Shown: positions 16,497-26,182, numbered from the stretch's first letter. The stretch: DNA of 35,016 nt from Emcibacter sp. (GCA_026982375.1 JALSHF010000002.1:1-35016); one strand, 5' to 3'. Made by a program: numbers and translations. The notes: generated by a model from the sequence alone, not told the origin.

Positions 16497-17834
16497 ATGA
16501 CTAAACCCGTAAAAGTACGTTTCGCCCCAAGCCCCACTGGATTGCTTCATGTGGGGAATGTCCGTACCGCCCTTGTGAATTGGTTATTTTGCCGTAAATA
16601 TAATGGCACATTCCTTTTGCGCCTTGACGATACGGATGCAGTTCGCTCGACAGAGGCTTTTGCCGAAGCCATTGAACGCGACTTGCTATGGCTGGGGCTG
16701 GATTGGGACGAGAAGGCATGCCAGTCTGATCGCTTTGATCGCTATAATGAAGCCGTAGAGACATTAAAGGCGGATGGCCGATTATACCCTTGTTATGAAA
16801 CAGGGCAAGAACTTGATCTGAAACGTAAAGTTCAGCTGGGACAGGGCAAGCCGCCGGTTTATGACAGGGCGGGCTTGAATTTAAGCGATGGTGACATTGC
16901 CGCATTGGAAGCCGAAGGCCGCAAAGCTCATTGGCGCTTTAAACTTGACCTTCCGGCGCGGGTGGCATGGGATGATCTGGTGAAGGGGCCTTTAAGCTTT
17001 GATATGGCGGCCTTAAGTGACCCCATATTGATCCGTGAAGACGGGAGTTTTCTCTATACATTGCCCTCTGTTGTCGATGATATTGATTTTGGCATTACCC
17101 ACATCATGCGCGGCGAAGACCATGCGACCAATAGCGCGGTGCAAGCACAGTTATTTGAAGCTTTGGGCGGGCATATTCCCTTTTTTGCCCATTTCTCTTT
17201 ATTGACCGGAGCCGGCGGCGAGGGATTATCGAAACGCCTCGGTACGGCAAGTATCCAGTCATACCGCGAAGAAATGGGTCTGGAAGCCATGAGTATAAAC
17301 AGCCTGCTGTCGCGCCTTGGCTCTTCTGAGGCTATTGAACCGATGCTGTCTCTGGAACCCCTGGTCGCGGGGTTTGACTTTTCCAAATACAGCCGATCAA
17401 CGGCGAAATTTGACCCTAAGGACCTTGAAATATTAAATGCCAAAATTCTCCATAATACGGATTATGCGGCCGTTTCAGACCGGCTTGAAAATGTGGATGA
17501 GGCTCTGTGGAATATCTGCCGTAAAAATATAAATAAACTCAGCGATATCAATGAATTAAATTTGATTGTTAAAGGGCCGATTCAGCCGGTGATCACCGAT
17601 CAGGACTTTGCAAATCAAGCCGCAGACTTATTGCCTGATGCGCCGTGGGATGATGCTACGTGGAAAGTTTGGACCACGGCGGTGAAAGAAGCCACAGGAG
17701 CCAAGGGCAAGGCACTTTTCATGCCCCTGCGCCAAGCGGTAACCGGCATGGATCATGGGCCGGAGATGGGGGCATTATTGCCCCTGATTGATCCCGAGAT
17801 TGTCAAGGCACGTTTGCAGGGTAAAGCCGCATGA
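16497..17834 (+). CDS. gltX: Glutamyl-tRNA synthetase
   Basis: A class I synthetase of 445 residues. It has RFAPSPTGLLHVGNVRTAL, in which HVGN is the HIGH signature at about 18-21, and GEGLSKRLGT at about 243-248, the KMSKS-equivalent. The C-terminal half (GSSEAIEP onward) is the helical anticodon-binding domain. It is somewhat shorter than the usual 465-490 residues. The HVGN form is common in alphaproteobacteria that carry two GltX paralogues, so a second copy may exist elsewhere in the genome. Its stop overlaps the cysS start (ATGA). Confidence 0.94.
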   Translation: MTKPVKVRFAPSPTGLLHVGNVRTALVNWLFCRKYNGTFLLRLDDTDAVRSTEAFAEAIERDLLWLGLDWDEKACQSDRFDRYNEAVETLKADGRLYPCYETGQELDLKRKVQLGQGKPPVYDRAGLNLSDGDIAALEAEGRKAHWRFKLDLPARVAWDDLVKGPLSFDMAALSDPILIREDGSFLYTLPSVVDDIDFGITHIMRGEDHATNSAVQAQLFEALGGHIPFFAHFSLLTGAGGEGLSKRLGTASIQSYREEMGLEAMSINSLLSRLGSSEAIEPMLSLEPLVAGFDFSKYSRSTAKFDPKDLEILNAKILHNTDYAAVSDRLENVDEALWNICRKNINKLSDINELNLIVKGPIQPVITDQDFANQAADLLPDAPWDDATWKVWTTAVKEATGAKGKALFMPLRQAVTGMDHGPEMGALLPLIDPEIVKARLQGKAA

Positions 17835-19183
17835 GGCCGAGTTTAAGACTATATAATACCCTGAGCAAGCAGAAGGAAGATTTCAAACCGATCAAACCCG
17901 ACCATGTGACGCTTTATGTTTGCGGGCCAACGGTTTATGACTTTGCCCATGTGGGCAATGCCCGTCCGGTGGTGGTTTTTGATCTTTTGGTGCGTTTGCT
18001 GCGCCATGATTATAAACGGGTTACCTATGCGCGCAATATCACGGATATTGATGATAAAATTATCGAGGCTGCCCAGAAAAGCGGTCAGCCAATTTCTGAG
18101 ATCACTGAAAAATATACCCGTATATATGAAGAAGATATGACGGCCCTGAATGCCAGAATGCCGGATATCCGGCCAAAGGCCACGGAATATATTGATCAGA
18201 TGATCGCTATGACATCGCGTTTGATTGATAAGGGCCATGCCTATGAAAAGGACGGCCATGTGCTGTTTTCTGTGCCGAGCATGGCAGATTACGGCGCACT
18301 TTCCGGCCGGAAATTAGAGGATATGATTGCTGGGGCGCGGGTCGATGTGGCATCTTATAAAAATGATGCCGCAGATTTTATTCTGTGGAAACCTTCCACG
18401 GATAATCAGCCGGGCTGGGATAGTCCATGGGGGCGCGGGCGCCCGGGCTGGCATCTGGAATGCAGCTGCATGATCGAGGAGAATTTTGGCAAAACCATTG
18501 ATATTCATGGCGGCGGGCTGGATTTGATCTTTCCCCATCATGAAAATGAAATCGCCCAAAGTCGCTGCGCCCATGACGGCGCGCCTCTGGCCAACTATTG
18601 GATGCATAACGGTTATCTGACTGTTGAAGGCGAAAAAATGTCAAAATCCCTTGGCAATTTCGTGACCGTTCATGAATTGCTTGAGGAATTCCCCGGCAAG
18701 GGTGAGGCGATCCGCATGTGCCTGCTCAGCGCCCATTATCGCCAGCCCGTAGATTTCAGCCGCGAGGGAATCCGGCAGGCTCAAAGGCAGCTTGATCGCT
18801 GGTACCGATTGACCAAAGATGTCAAGGGGGGGGGTGAGGTGCCGGAATCTATTCTGGACGCCCTGCGCGATGACCTGAATACGCCAAGGGCCATAGCTGC
18901 GTTAAATGCGCTTGCGAAAAAAGCTGTAACGGATGATGCCGCTAAAATATCCTTGAAAGCGGCGGCGAATCTGTTTGGGCTTTTGGAACAGGATGATTGG
19001 TTTAGGGCAGCAGGTGATGATAACGCCATTTCTGAAGAGATGATCGAAAAATTAATAGATGAACGTGCAGAGGCCAAGAAAAACAAGAAATTCGCCCGGG
19101 CCGATGAAATTCGCAATATACTGGAAAAACAAAATATTTTTCTTCTTGATGGCTCAGATGGCACCACGTGGGAGCGCAAGTAA
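17831..19183 (+). CDS. cysS: Cysteinyl-tRNA synthetase
   Basis: A class I synthetase of 450 residues. The first zinc-ligand cysteine is in YVCGPTVYD (Cys31), the HIGH motif is HVGN (about 40-43), the next zinc ligand region is WHLECSCM, with HHENEIAQS following, and KMSKSLGNF lies at about 268-276. The C-terminal DALR-type helical domain ends normally in ADEIRNILEKQNIFLLDGSDGTTW. It overlaps gltX by 4 bases. A run of nine G residues at 18826-18834 encodes the KGGG of the linker after the catalytic core; frame is kept on both sides. Confidence 0.95.
   Translation: MRPSLRLYNTLSKQKEDFKPIKPDHVTLYVCGPTVYDFAHVGNARPVVVFDLLVRLLRHDYKRVTYARNITDIDDKIIEAAQKSGQPISEITEKYTRIYEEDMTALNARMPDIRPKATEYIDQMIAMTSRLIDKGHAYEKDGHVLFSVPSMADYGALSGRKLEDMIAGARVDVASYKNDAADFILWKPSTDNQPGWDSPWGRGRPGWHLECSCMIEENFGKTIDIHGGGLDLIFPHHENEIAQSRCAHDGAPLANYWMHNGYLTVEGEKMSKSLGNFVTVHELLEEFPGKGEAIRMCLLSAHYRQPVDFSREGIRQAQRQLDRWYRLTKDVKGGGEVPESILDALRDDLNTPRAIAALNALAKKAVTDDAAKISLKAAANLFGLLEQDDWFRAAGDDNAISEEMIEKLIDERAEAKKNKKFARADEIRNILEKQNIFLLDGSDGTTWERK
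18826..18834 (+). repeat. G9 homopolymer inside cysS
   Basis: Nine consecutive G residues (AAG GGG GGG GGT) lie in the coding region for the inter-domain linker at about residues 332-335. The tract is long enough for replication slippage or for a sequencing-length error, but the reading frame here is intact. Confidence 0.9.
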
Positions 19184-19292
19184 ATCATGATCTGTCATTG
19201 TTGCTTACGCAGAAATGGTGAGGTGGAGTAGGGGCTATTGTATCATTGTTTTTGACACTATTTGACTGACTTTCTTGTCATAATAATTTCTA

Positions 19293-20183
19293 TTATCTTA
19301 CTTCATTTATATTTGATTCTATCAACCCATTACTATCAAGCAGACAGGAAATACTATATTCCAATTCAAGGTTAAAACTGTTCTTTGCGGAAAATTTGCT
19401 GGTTACTCTTGTTCTACCATTCGGTGTTTCGTATATAGATAAATTCAGAATTCTTGAGAAGTTTACAGTGCTAGGGTGGCTAGCTACTGATTTTGCATAA
19501 TTTTCACATAGGTCAATTGCTTTTGTATTATTTATGTATTTTTTTGCTTTGAATTTAATATCATTTTCAACATCAGATTTAGAAAAGAAAACATTAAATA
19601 CTTTATATCCTTTTCCGCAAGTGACGAAAAAAACGGGATTTGACTTACTTCCTTTGCTACTTGAAATATAGGCTGATGATGTGTCAATATCTTTACACTG
19701 GGAATTTTCACGGTGAATTTTATTAACTCCAGCAATAATAATATCTTTATAAGGTCTTATATTTTTATCAAATAAGAAGTCTGCTTCCGTAAAAACTTCA
19801 AATCCCGTATGATCTATTTTTTTGCCGCGTAAAAATCTGCTTGCTATCCAGCCGCGATGAGATTGGCTAAGCCAGTCTGGGTTAATAACGCGAATTTTAG
19901 ACCAGTTTCCCTCTGAGCATTCTTCGAATACTGTGACTGAATTATCTATGGTTATATAATGTGTTGTTTTTAGTATTTTTGTAGCTTTTTGATTAATGAT
20001 TTTACTAAAATTAGATCCTGGACCTTTTCGGATATTAATTTGTGTACCATTAACTTTATATTGTTTTCCTGTTTTTATAGACGAATTACTACATGATTGG
20101 ATTTTTGCCGCATAAGATATTTTTGGAGGAAAGTAAGATATTAGTAATATGCAAAGAACCCAAATCAATTTTGATTTATACAT
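19293..20183 (-). CDS. Secreted SH3b-domain protein of unknown function, AT-rich
   Basis: The 296-residue protein begins with a signal peptide (hydrophobic 5-20, likely cleavage after SYAA near residue 26). A bacterial SH3 domain follows (about 42-120), shown by TQINIRKGPGSNFSKI and the closing GWIASRFLRG; such domains bind cell-wall or other extracytoplasmic ligands. The C-terminal part (121-296) holds several cysteines and an ending of the form KFSAKNSFNLELEYSISC that I do not recognise as a named family. A strong AGGAGG site lies 7 bases before the ATG. The coding sequence is far richer in A and T than its neighbours (about 25% G+C in the 60 bases from 19561), and it sits between housekeeping blocks, which suggests acquisition by transfer. 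Confidence 0.8.
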   Translation of the reverse strand: MYKSKLIWVLCILLISYFPPKISYAAKIQSCSNSSIKTGKQYKVNGTQINIRKGPGSNFSKIINQKATKILKTTHYITIDNSVTVFEECSEGNWSKIRVINPDWLSQSHRGWIASRFLRGKKIDHTGFEVFTEADFLFDKNIRPYKDIIIAGVNKIHRENSQCKDIDTSSAYISSSKGSKSNPVFFVTCGKGYKVFNVFFSKSDVENDIKFKAKKYINNTKAIDLCENYAKSVASHPSTVNFSRILNLSIYETPNGRTRVTSKFSAKNSFNLELEYSISCLLDSNGLIESNINEVR

Positions 20184-20276
20184 TTTATTTCCTCCTATAT
20201 TTTCTACAAAACCCTATTAGTTTTTCTATCTAGGATTGAGGGTAATATATTTGGTATAATATTCATATAAGTAATA

Positions 20277-20774
20277 TTAATATTTTGTAATTTTCTTCAA
20301 AAACAACCCCAAAGCCGCAAATACCGTAGCTTCCCTGACCTTATTCCGCCCTATATCCCCAAACAGATGCTTCTCGTGCAAGGTCACACCTTCCCGACCC
20401 GCTACTGCCATATGAACCAGTCCTACAGGCTTTTCAGCACTGCCGCCGCCGGGGCCGGCGATGCCGGTGACGGAAACGGCGATATTAGCCGATGAATATT
20501 TTAAGGCACCGGTCGCCATGGCGATGGCGGTTTCGCGAGTGACCGCGCCGCCGATGCGCAGGGTTTCGGTACTGACCCCCAAAAGCTCCATCTTGGCGCG
20601 ATTGGTATAGGTGATGAAACCTCTGTCAACCACGTCCGACGATCCGGCGATCTCGGTCAAGGCGGCCATAATCAACCCGCCGGTGCAGGATTCTGCGGTT
20701 GCCAGATGAAAGCCCCTGTCCCGCGCCATTTGTAACGTCTCGGCGGCAAGCTTGATAATGTCATCAGAGAACAT
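20277..20774 (-). CDS. pncC: CinA C-terminal-type protein, nicotinamide-nucleotide amidase
   Basis: The protein of about 165 residues is the stand-alone C-terminal CinA domain, which in characterised members deamidates NMN to NaMN for NAD recycling. Visible motifs are ATAESCTGGLI near residues 25-35 and SVTGIAGPGGGSAEKPVGLV. The N-terminal molybdopterin-like domain of full CinA is absent. The track's start at 20789 is a TTG; I prefer the ATG at 20774, which still overlaps the end of pgpA by 11 bases. No clear ribosome-binding site is seen, so translation is probably coupled to pgpA. Confidence 0.92.
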   Translation of the reverse strand: MFSDDIIKLAAETLQMARDRGFHLATAESCTGGLIMAALTEIAGSSDVVDRGFITYTNRAKMELLGVSTETLRIGGAVTRETAIAMATGALKYSSANIAVSVTGIAGPGGGSAEKPVGLVHMAVAGREGVTLHEKHLFGDIGRNKVREATVFAALGLFLKKITKY

Positions 20775-21264
20775 AAATATAAAATCCAATCACGATTGCG
20801 GCGGCCATAAATCCGGCAATGACATCATCCATCATCACGCCGTACGCGTCATGGCGGTCATCAAATATCTTAATGGGCCAGGGTTTATAGATATCAAAAA
20901 CCCGGAATGCCACAAAGGCCAGAAACATTGGACCAACGGATAGAGGGATGGTTGCCGTCATGGCGGCAATGGGCAGGCAGGCTATCCACTGGCCGGCAAC
21001 CTCATCAATGACAATTTCTCCGGGGTCGGTTTTTCCGGTTTCATCCATATAAATTTTTGATGCCCAAAGACCCACCATAAACACAAGGATGATGGCCACA
21101 GATAAACCCATGGGGCCAAAGCGTTCAATGATGATCCAGGCAAAGGGCAGGGCGGCCAATGATCCCATTGTGCCGGGCGCTTTTGGGGCAAGGCCGGAAT
21201 AAAACCATGTGGCCAGCAACAGGGCCGGATGAATTGGGGATTTTGACCATTTATCTACGAACAT
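20764..21264 (-). CDS. pgpA: Phosphatidylglycerophosphatase A
   Basis: It dephosphorylates phosphatidylglycerol phosphate in the inner membrane. The 166-residue protein has several hydrophobic segments and the PgpA signature residues: the PKAPGTMGSLAALP region near 28-41, DETGKTDPGEIVIDEVAGQW near 72-92 with its acidic metal ligands, and a later FRVFDIYKPWPI. It starts 12 bases after the ispDF stop and overlaps pncC, forming a three-gene minus-strand unit. A GAGAG stretch precedes the ATG. Confidence 0.94.
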   Translation of the reverse strand: MFVDKWSKSPIHPALLLATWFYSGLAPKAPGTMGSLAALPFAWIIIERFGPMGLSVAIILVFMVGLWASKIYMDETGKTDPGEIVIDEVAGQWIACLPIAAMTATIPLSVGPMFLAFVAFRVFDIYKPWPIKIFDDRHDAYGVMMDDVIAGFMAAAIVIGFYIYVL

Positions 21265-21276
21265 ATTTCATTCTCT

Positions 21277-22464
21277 CTACTCTGGTAATCTGACGGTTGC
21301 AATGGCTTGGGCGGCGATGCCTTCTTTGCGGCCTGTAAAGCCAAGCTTTTCTGTTGTGGTGGCTTTTATGCTGACCCGCGAAGGGGTAATACTCAGAATA
21401 TTGGCGATATTCTCCCGCATGGCTTGGGCGTGGGGCAAGATTTTGGGGGCTTCGCAAATGATTGTCAGGTCAATATTGCTGATGATGCCGCCCTCTTCCT
21501 TGATCAGCTGCGCCGCATGTTTGAGGAATATGTCAGAGCTTGCTCCTTTCCATTGATCATCGCTGGGCGGAAAATACTGACCGATATCACCTGCGCCAAT
21601 GGCCCCGAGCATAGCGTCGGTTAAGGCATGCAAGGCCACATCAGCGTCCGAATGACCTTTCAATTTCTGGTCATGGTCGATTGGAATGCCGCCCAATATC
21701 ACTTGGCTGCCCTCTTCAAAGGCATGGACATCATACCCAAGCCCGCTGCGTATATCGGTAAGATTGTCTTTAATCATATTTTCGGCCTTTTTGAGGTCTT
21801 CACGTGTGGTTATTTTAAAATTACTTTCTTCGCCGGTTATGGTTAAGACTTGAACGCCGCAGGATTCCGCAATGGCGGAATCGTCAGTCATATCCTGTGT
21901 TTCCATTCTTTTATGTGCCATGAATATCAGCTTGTAGCGAAAAGCTTGCGGCGTTTGCGCCAGTGCCAATGTCTTGCGATCCATGGTTTCCTTTATTTTA
22001 TTTTTGCTGACCAGCTTAACGGTATCAACCACGGGGAGGACAGGAACCACCGCGCCATGATCGGTAGCCGCAATGATAATATCCTCAATATGTTTTGGTG
22101 ATATGAAAGGGCGGGCCGCATCATGAATTAAAACCAGATCAGGCTCATCCTGAGCAAGGCCTTGCAAGCCGTTCATAACGGATTGTTGCCGTGTCGCGCC
22201 GCCAGGCACGGGATCAAGGATGGTCATCACCTGACCTTTTTGGGCCTGATCTTCCTGCGTTATGGCTTGGGTGGATAGATCATATAATGCGCGGTCATCT
22301 GGATGAATAACGCATTGAATCAAGTCAATGTAAGGCACCTTGGCAAAAGTTTCGATGGTGCGTTCAAGGATTGTTTTTCCGCAAACTGATATATATTGCT
22401 TGGGAATTTCCCCGCCTGCTCTATGGCCTCTGCCCGCAGCAACTATTATTACGGCAACCCTCAT
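21277..22464 (-). CDS. ispDF: Bifunctional IspD/IspF isoprenoid biosynthesis enzyme
   Basis: A 395-residue fusion catalysing two non-consecutive steps of the methylerythritol-phosphate pathway. The N-terminal cytidylyltransferase (IspD, about 1-225) has VIIVAAGRGHRAGGEIPKQY and LIHDAARPFIS. The C-terminal cyclodiphosphate synthase (IspF, about 235-395) has GLGYDVHAFEEG with zinc-binding Asp and His, GHSDADVALHALTDAMLGA and IKATTTEKLGFTGR. Fused IspDF is common in Alphaproteobacteria and often lies divergent from dusB-ntrBC, as here. Confidence 0.96.
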   Translation of the reverse strand: MRVAVIIVAAGRGHRAGGEIPKQYISVCGKTILERTIETFAKVPYIDLIQCVIHPDDRALYDLSTQAITQEDQAQKGQVMTILDPVPGGATRQQSVMNGLQGLAQDEPDLVLIHDAARPFISPKHIEDIIIAATDHGAVVPVLPVVDTVKLVSKNKIKETMDRKTLALAQTPQAFRYKLIFMAHKRMETQDMTDDSAIAESCGVQVLTITGEESNFKITTREDLKKAENMIKDNLTDIRSGLGYDVHAFEEGSQVILGGIPIDHDQKLKGHSDADVALHALTDAMLGAIGAGDIGQYFPPSDDQWKGASSDIFLKHAAQLIKEEGGIISNIDLTIICEAPKILPHAQAMRENIANILSITPSRVSIKATTTEKLGFTGRKEGIAAQAIATVRLPE

Positions 22465-22551
22465 AACATCATCATTCCATTCGTTATTTAAGGGGCTAAA
22501 TCTATCATTCCGGCATAAAAAAGTCTGTATTTTTCTTGAAGTAATTGTCCT

Positions 22552-22580
22552 TTGACCCGGAAAGCCTTTTCAGCTATAGT
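22552..22580 (+). promoter_or_regulatory. Sigma-70-type promoter for dusB-ntrBC
   Basis: TTGACC (22552-22557), a 17-base spacer and TATAGT (22575-22580) make a near-consensus housekeeping promoter. Transcription would begin near 22587, about 50 bases before dusB. Confidence 0.75.
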
Positions 22581-22636
22581 GCCGCGTAATTTTGCTTAAA
22601 CATTAATCATTAATATGAATTGCTTAAATATTAGAC

Positions 22637-23638
22637 ATGACTTTGAAAAATATGACCATAGACATTGGGCCGATTACGCTGGAAGACCCTGTTTTGTTAT
22701 GCCCGATGGCCGGCGTAACCGATCTGCCTTTTAGAAGATTGGTCAAAAGCTTTGGGGCGGGGCTTGTTACATCTGAAATGATTGCCAGTCAGGCGATGAT
22801 ACGGGATCATAAACGTACCCATAAAATGGCCTATGCGGAAAGCGATGAATATCTGATGTCTGTACAGCTTGCCGGCCATGACCCTGATATGATGGCGCAG
22901 GCCGCCAAGATGAATCAGGATAAAGGGGCCAAAATCATTGACATCAATATGGGTTGCCCTGCCAAAAAAATTGTTAATGGCTATGCGGGATCGGCCTTGA
23001 TGCAGGATTTGACCATTGCCAAAAGTATATTGCTCGCCGTTGTGGAGGCCGTGGACGTGCCTGTGACCCTGAAAATGCGCACAGGCTGGGATATTACGAA
23101 CCGCAATGCCCCCGAACTTGCCCGCATTGCCGAGGACGTCGGTATTAAAATGGTGACGGTTCATGGCCGAACCAGAAATCAGATGTATAAAGGCAAAGCG
23201 GACTGGACATTCATTCATCAAGTCAAAGATGCCGTGTCTCTTCCGGTGATTGCCAACGGGGATATTGTTACCTGCGAAGATGCCGCGGAAGCCCTGCGTC
23301 AATCCGGCGCGGACGGTGTCATGATTGGCCGGGGGGCATATGGCAAACCGTGGTTTTTATCACAAGTCATTCATTATTTAAAAACCGGCGAAAAACTGCC
23401 GGATCCAAGCCTGGCAGAGCTCAAATATATTGTGATTAATCATTATCAGGCCATGCTTGACCATTACGGTGAAGAGGCCGGCAAGAGAATCGCCCGCAAG
23501 CATATTTCATGGTACACAAAAGGGTTAAGGGACAGCGCTTCTTTCCGCCAGCAGGTCAATCACTTAAGTGATTCAAGTCAGGTGAGGGATATGATTCATC
23601 GTTTCTTTGATCCGTTGATTGCGGAGGTGGCCGCTTGA
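22637..23638 (+). CDS. dusB: tRNA-dihydrouridine synthase B (NifR3)
   Basis: A flavin enzyme that reduces uridines in the tRNA D-loop. The 333-residue protein shows [15 protein letters not shown] at the N-terminus, the catalytic Cys in [19 protein letters not shown], and [14 protein letters not shown] and [13 protein letters not shown] of the flavin-binding barrel. The classical name nifR3 reflects its position ahead of ntrBC in Rhodobacter and Azospirillum. No clear Shine-Dalgarno is visible; the ATG at 22652 is an alternative start. Its stop overlaps the TTG start of ntrB. Confidence 0.94.
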   Translation: MTLKNMTIDIGPITLEDPVLLCPMAGVTDLPFRRLVKSFGAGLVTSEMIASQAMIRDHKRTHKMAYAESDEYLMSVQLAGHDPDMMAQAAKMNQDKGAKIIDINMGCPAKKIVNGYAGSALMQDLTIAKSILLAVVEAVDVPVTLKMRTGWDITNRNAPELARIAEDVGIKMVTVHGRTRNQMYKGKADWTFIHQVKDAVSLPVIANGDIVTCEDAAEALRQSGADGVMIGRGAYGKPWFLSQVIHYLKTGEKLPDPSLAELKYIVINHYQAMLDHYGEEAGKRIARKHISWYTKGLRDSASFRQQVNHLSDSSQVRDMIHRFFDPLIAEVAA

Positions 23639-24723
23639 AACCGCAAACCGTTATAAGCCAGGATTTGATTTTAAATTCCCTGCCGGATTCTATTGTCGTG
23701 GTAAGTAGCGAAAATCAAATCACTTATGTGAATAACGCGGCGGAACAATTGTTTTTCTCCGGGGCTAAGATGTTGCTTAAGCGTAAGCTGGACGAGATTG
23801 TATCGCATGATAGTCCACTCGTGGCTATCATTGGCCAATCCCGGAAAAGCAAGGCTATTATTTCTGAATATGACATTATATTGGCCAGCCCGAAATACGG
23901 TAACAAGCGTGTGGATATTCATGTGTCCCCCCTTATGGACAGGGGGGGAGACATCGTTATTCAGCTGCAGGAAAGAAGTATCGCCCAGAAAATAAGCCAA
24001 CAGTTAAACCATCGGGGGGCTGCGCGGTCAGTCGCCGGCATGGCGTCTGTTTTAGCCCATGAGATTAAAAACCCCTTGTCCGGCATTCGAGGCTCGGCGC
24101 AGCTTTTAGAGCAGGACGCCAGTGAAGAAGACAAGGGCCTCACCCGCCTGATCTGTGAAGAGACGGACCGGATTTGCGCGCTCGTCGACCGCATGGAGGT
24201 TTTCTCCAATAACAAACCTATTGTACCGGAAGATATCAATATCCATTCAGTATTGGAACATGTTCGAAAACTGGCCCAGAACGGGTTTGGCAAGCATGTG
24301 ACGTTCAAAGAAAAATATGACCCTTCCATTCCGTCAGCGCGCGGTGACAAGGGGCAGTTGATTCAGGTTTTTTTGAATTTGATTAAAAATGCTGTTGAGG
24401 CATTGCCGCCATCAAAGGGTGGGGAGGTGACCTTGACGACGGCTTACCGTCATGGGGTGAGGGTTGCTGTTGCAGGAACCGGCGAACGTATGCATTTGCC
24501 GCTGGAAATCTGCGTGATTGATAACGGCAGCGGCATTATGGATGACCTAAAACCGCATTTATTTGATCCGTTTGTCACCACAAAACCTTCAGGCACAGGT
24601 TTGGGGCTGGCGCTGGTGGCAAAAATAATTGGCGATCATGGCGGCATTATTGAATGTGATACGGCCCGGGAGAATACGATTTTCAGGGTATTGTTACCAA
24701 GCTATAAAGGACAGGGGTTATGA
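23635..24723 (+). CDS. ntrB: Nitrogen-regulation sensor histidine kinase NtrB
   Basis: NtrB phosphorylates and dephosphorylates NtrC according to PII state. The 362-residue protein has no membrane segment. It has an N-terminal PAS domain (about 10-115), the dimerisation/phosphoacceptor helix with His142 in [21 protein letters not shown], and a C-terminal ATPase domain (N box [35 protein letters not shown]). The start is a TTG overlapping the dusB stop as TTGA, preceded by GGAGGTG at the right distance, so translation is coupled. The region between PAS and kinase contains a C6/G7 hairpin (23926-23949). Confidence 0.95.
   Translation: MKPQTVISQDLILNSLPDSIVVVSSENQITYVNNAAEQLFFSGAKMLLKRKLDEIVSHDSPLVAIIGQSRKSKAIISEYDIILASPKYGNKRVDIHVSPLMDRGGDIVIQLQERSIAQKISQQLNHRGAARSVAGMASVLAHEIKNPLSGIRGSAQLLEQDASEEDKGLTRLICEETDRICALVDRMEVFSNNKPIVPEDINIHSVLEHVRKLAQNGFGKHVTFKEKYDPSIPSARGDKGQLIQVFLNLIKNAVEALPPSKGGEVTLTTAYRHGVRVAVAGTGERMHLPLEICVIDNGSGIMDDLKPHLFDPFVTTKPSGTGLGLALVAKIIGDHGGIIECDTARENTIFRVLLPSYKGQGL
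23926..23949 (+). repeat. C6/G7 inverted repeat inside ntrB
   Basis: TCCCCCC, a 9-base loop and GGGGGGGA can form a very GC-rich hairpin in the mRNA within the PAS-to-kinase linker (encoding [10 protein letters not shown]). It is unusual in this moderate-GC sequence, but may only reflect codon choice. Confidence 0.7.
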
Positions 24724-26168
24724 CCGGTAAAATGCTGTTAATAGCAGATGATGACAAGGCCATACGCACTGTATTGTCCAAGGCTTTGGAAAGAGAAGGT
24801 TATGAGGTTAAATTAACCAGCAATGCCGCCACCCTGTGGCGCTGGGTATCCAGCGGAGAGGGCGACCTGGTAATCACGGATGTTGTCATGCCCGATGAAA
24901 ATGGCCTTGACCTTCTGCTGAAGATTAAAAAAATCCGTCCCGGTTTGCCTGTGATTGTCATGTCGGCGCAAAATACCTTGATGACGGCGGTGAAGGCAAC
25001 GGAACGCGGGGCTTATGATTATCTGCCAAAACCGTTTGATTTAAATGAGTTAAAGTCCGTTGTTGCCAAAGCCCTTACGGTAAAGCCTAATATGGTTGAT
25101 GCGCCCGCCGTGGATGATGAGGCAGAGGATCTGCCCTTGATCGGCCGTTCGCCCGCCATGCAAAATGTATATCGCGTTATGGCCCGCCTGATGGCGACTG
25201 ATCTGACTGTTACCATAACCGGCGAGTCCGGTACCGGGAAAGAATTGGTGGCCAAAGCCCTACATGATTTTGGTAAACGTAAAAACAGTCCTTTTGTCGC
25301 GCTAAATATGGCGGCAATCCCGAGGGAGTTGATCGAGAGCGAATTATTCGGCCATGAAAAAGGGGCTTTTACCGGTGCGGAAAGCCGTAGTTCAGGCCGT
25401 TTTGAGCAGGCACAGGGCGGAACATTGTTTTTAGATGAAATTGGCGATATGCCGCTTGAGGCACAAACCCGATTGCTCCGCGTGCTGCAGGAAGGGGAAT
25501 ATACGGCAGTTGGCGGCAAGAGAACGATAAAAACAGATGTCCGTATTATTTGCGCCACCCACCGTGACCTCAAATCTTTGATAAGCCATGGTCTATTCAG
25601 GGAAGATTTATATTACCGGTTGAATGTTGTCCCGCTAAGATTGCCGCCTTTGCGCGAGAGAGTTGAAGATATCAACGACCTCATGCGCCAGTTTTTGAAC
25701 AGCTATGCCGCAGAAAATTCTCAAGTACCAAAGCTCATTGATAAAGAAGCCTTGAATTATCTCAAGCAATACCCTTGGCCGGGGAATGTGCGTGAATTGG
25801 AAAATCTATGCCAGCGTATTGCCGCGCTGTATGTTGAGGATACGATAACCCTTGATATTGTCTGCTCGGAAATGGTGCCCTTGCCTGTTGGCGGACAGGC
25901 TGAAGAAAATGGGGTTGTCTCTGATGAGACCCTTCAGGAGTCCATAAATCGCCACCTTAAACGTTATTTTGATGCCCATCTTCCCCATGATTTACCCCCG
26001 CCCGGATTATATTCCCGCCTGCTTAGTGAATTTGAGAGACCTTTGATTGAAAATACATTGTCAGCGACCAGAGGCAACCAGATAAAAGCGGCAGAATTGT
26101 TAGGGCTGAACCGAAATACCTTGCGTAAGAAAATCAAAGATTTGAATATTGATATCCGGAGAAGTTAA
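24720..26168 (+). CDS. ntrC: Nitrogen-regulation response regulator NtrC (sigma-54 activator)
   Basis: The 482-residue protein has a receiver domain (1-120) with phosphoacceptor Asp54 in [12 protein letters not shown], and an AAA+ sigma-54 interaction domain (about 140-375) with Walker A GESGTGKE near 168 and an intact GAFTGA loop near 215 (EKGAFTGAE). [13 protein letters not shown] follows, and a C-terminal Fis-type helix-turn-helix closes the protein ([20 protein letters not shown]). It activates nitrogen-assimilation promoters. The start ATGA overlaps the ntrB stop, so the pair is translated together. Confidence 0.96.
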   Translation: MTGKMLLIADDDKAIRTVLSKALEREGYEVKLTSNAATLWRWVSSGEGDLVITDVVMPDENGLDLLLKIKKIRPGLPVIVMSAQNTLMTAVKATERGAYDYLPKPFDLNELKSVVAKALTVKPNMVDAPAVDDEAEDLPLIGRSPAMQNVYRVMARLMATDLTVTITGESGTGKELVAKALHDFGKRKNSPFVALNMAAIPRELIESELFGHEKGAFTGAESRSSGRFEQAQGGTLFLDEIGDMPLEAQTRLLRVLQEGEYTAVGGKRTIKTDVRIICATHRDLKSLISHGLFREDLYYRLNVVPLRLPPLRERVEDINDLMRQFLNSYAAENSQVPKLIDKEALNYLKQYPWPGNVRELENLCQRIAALYVEDTITLDIVCSEMVPLPVGGQAEENGVVSDETLQESINRHLKRYFDAHLPHDLPPPGLYSRLLSEFERPLIENTLSATRGNQIKAAELLGLNRNTLRKKIKDLNIDIRRS

Positions 26169-26182
26169 AGACAGATTTGAGA

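Noticed and set aside
22697-23302. 201-residue antisense ORF across dusB
   Set aside because: Shadow of dusB with composition dictated by the sense codons.
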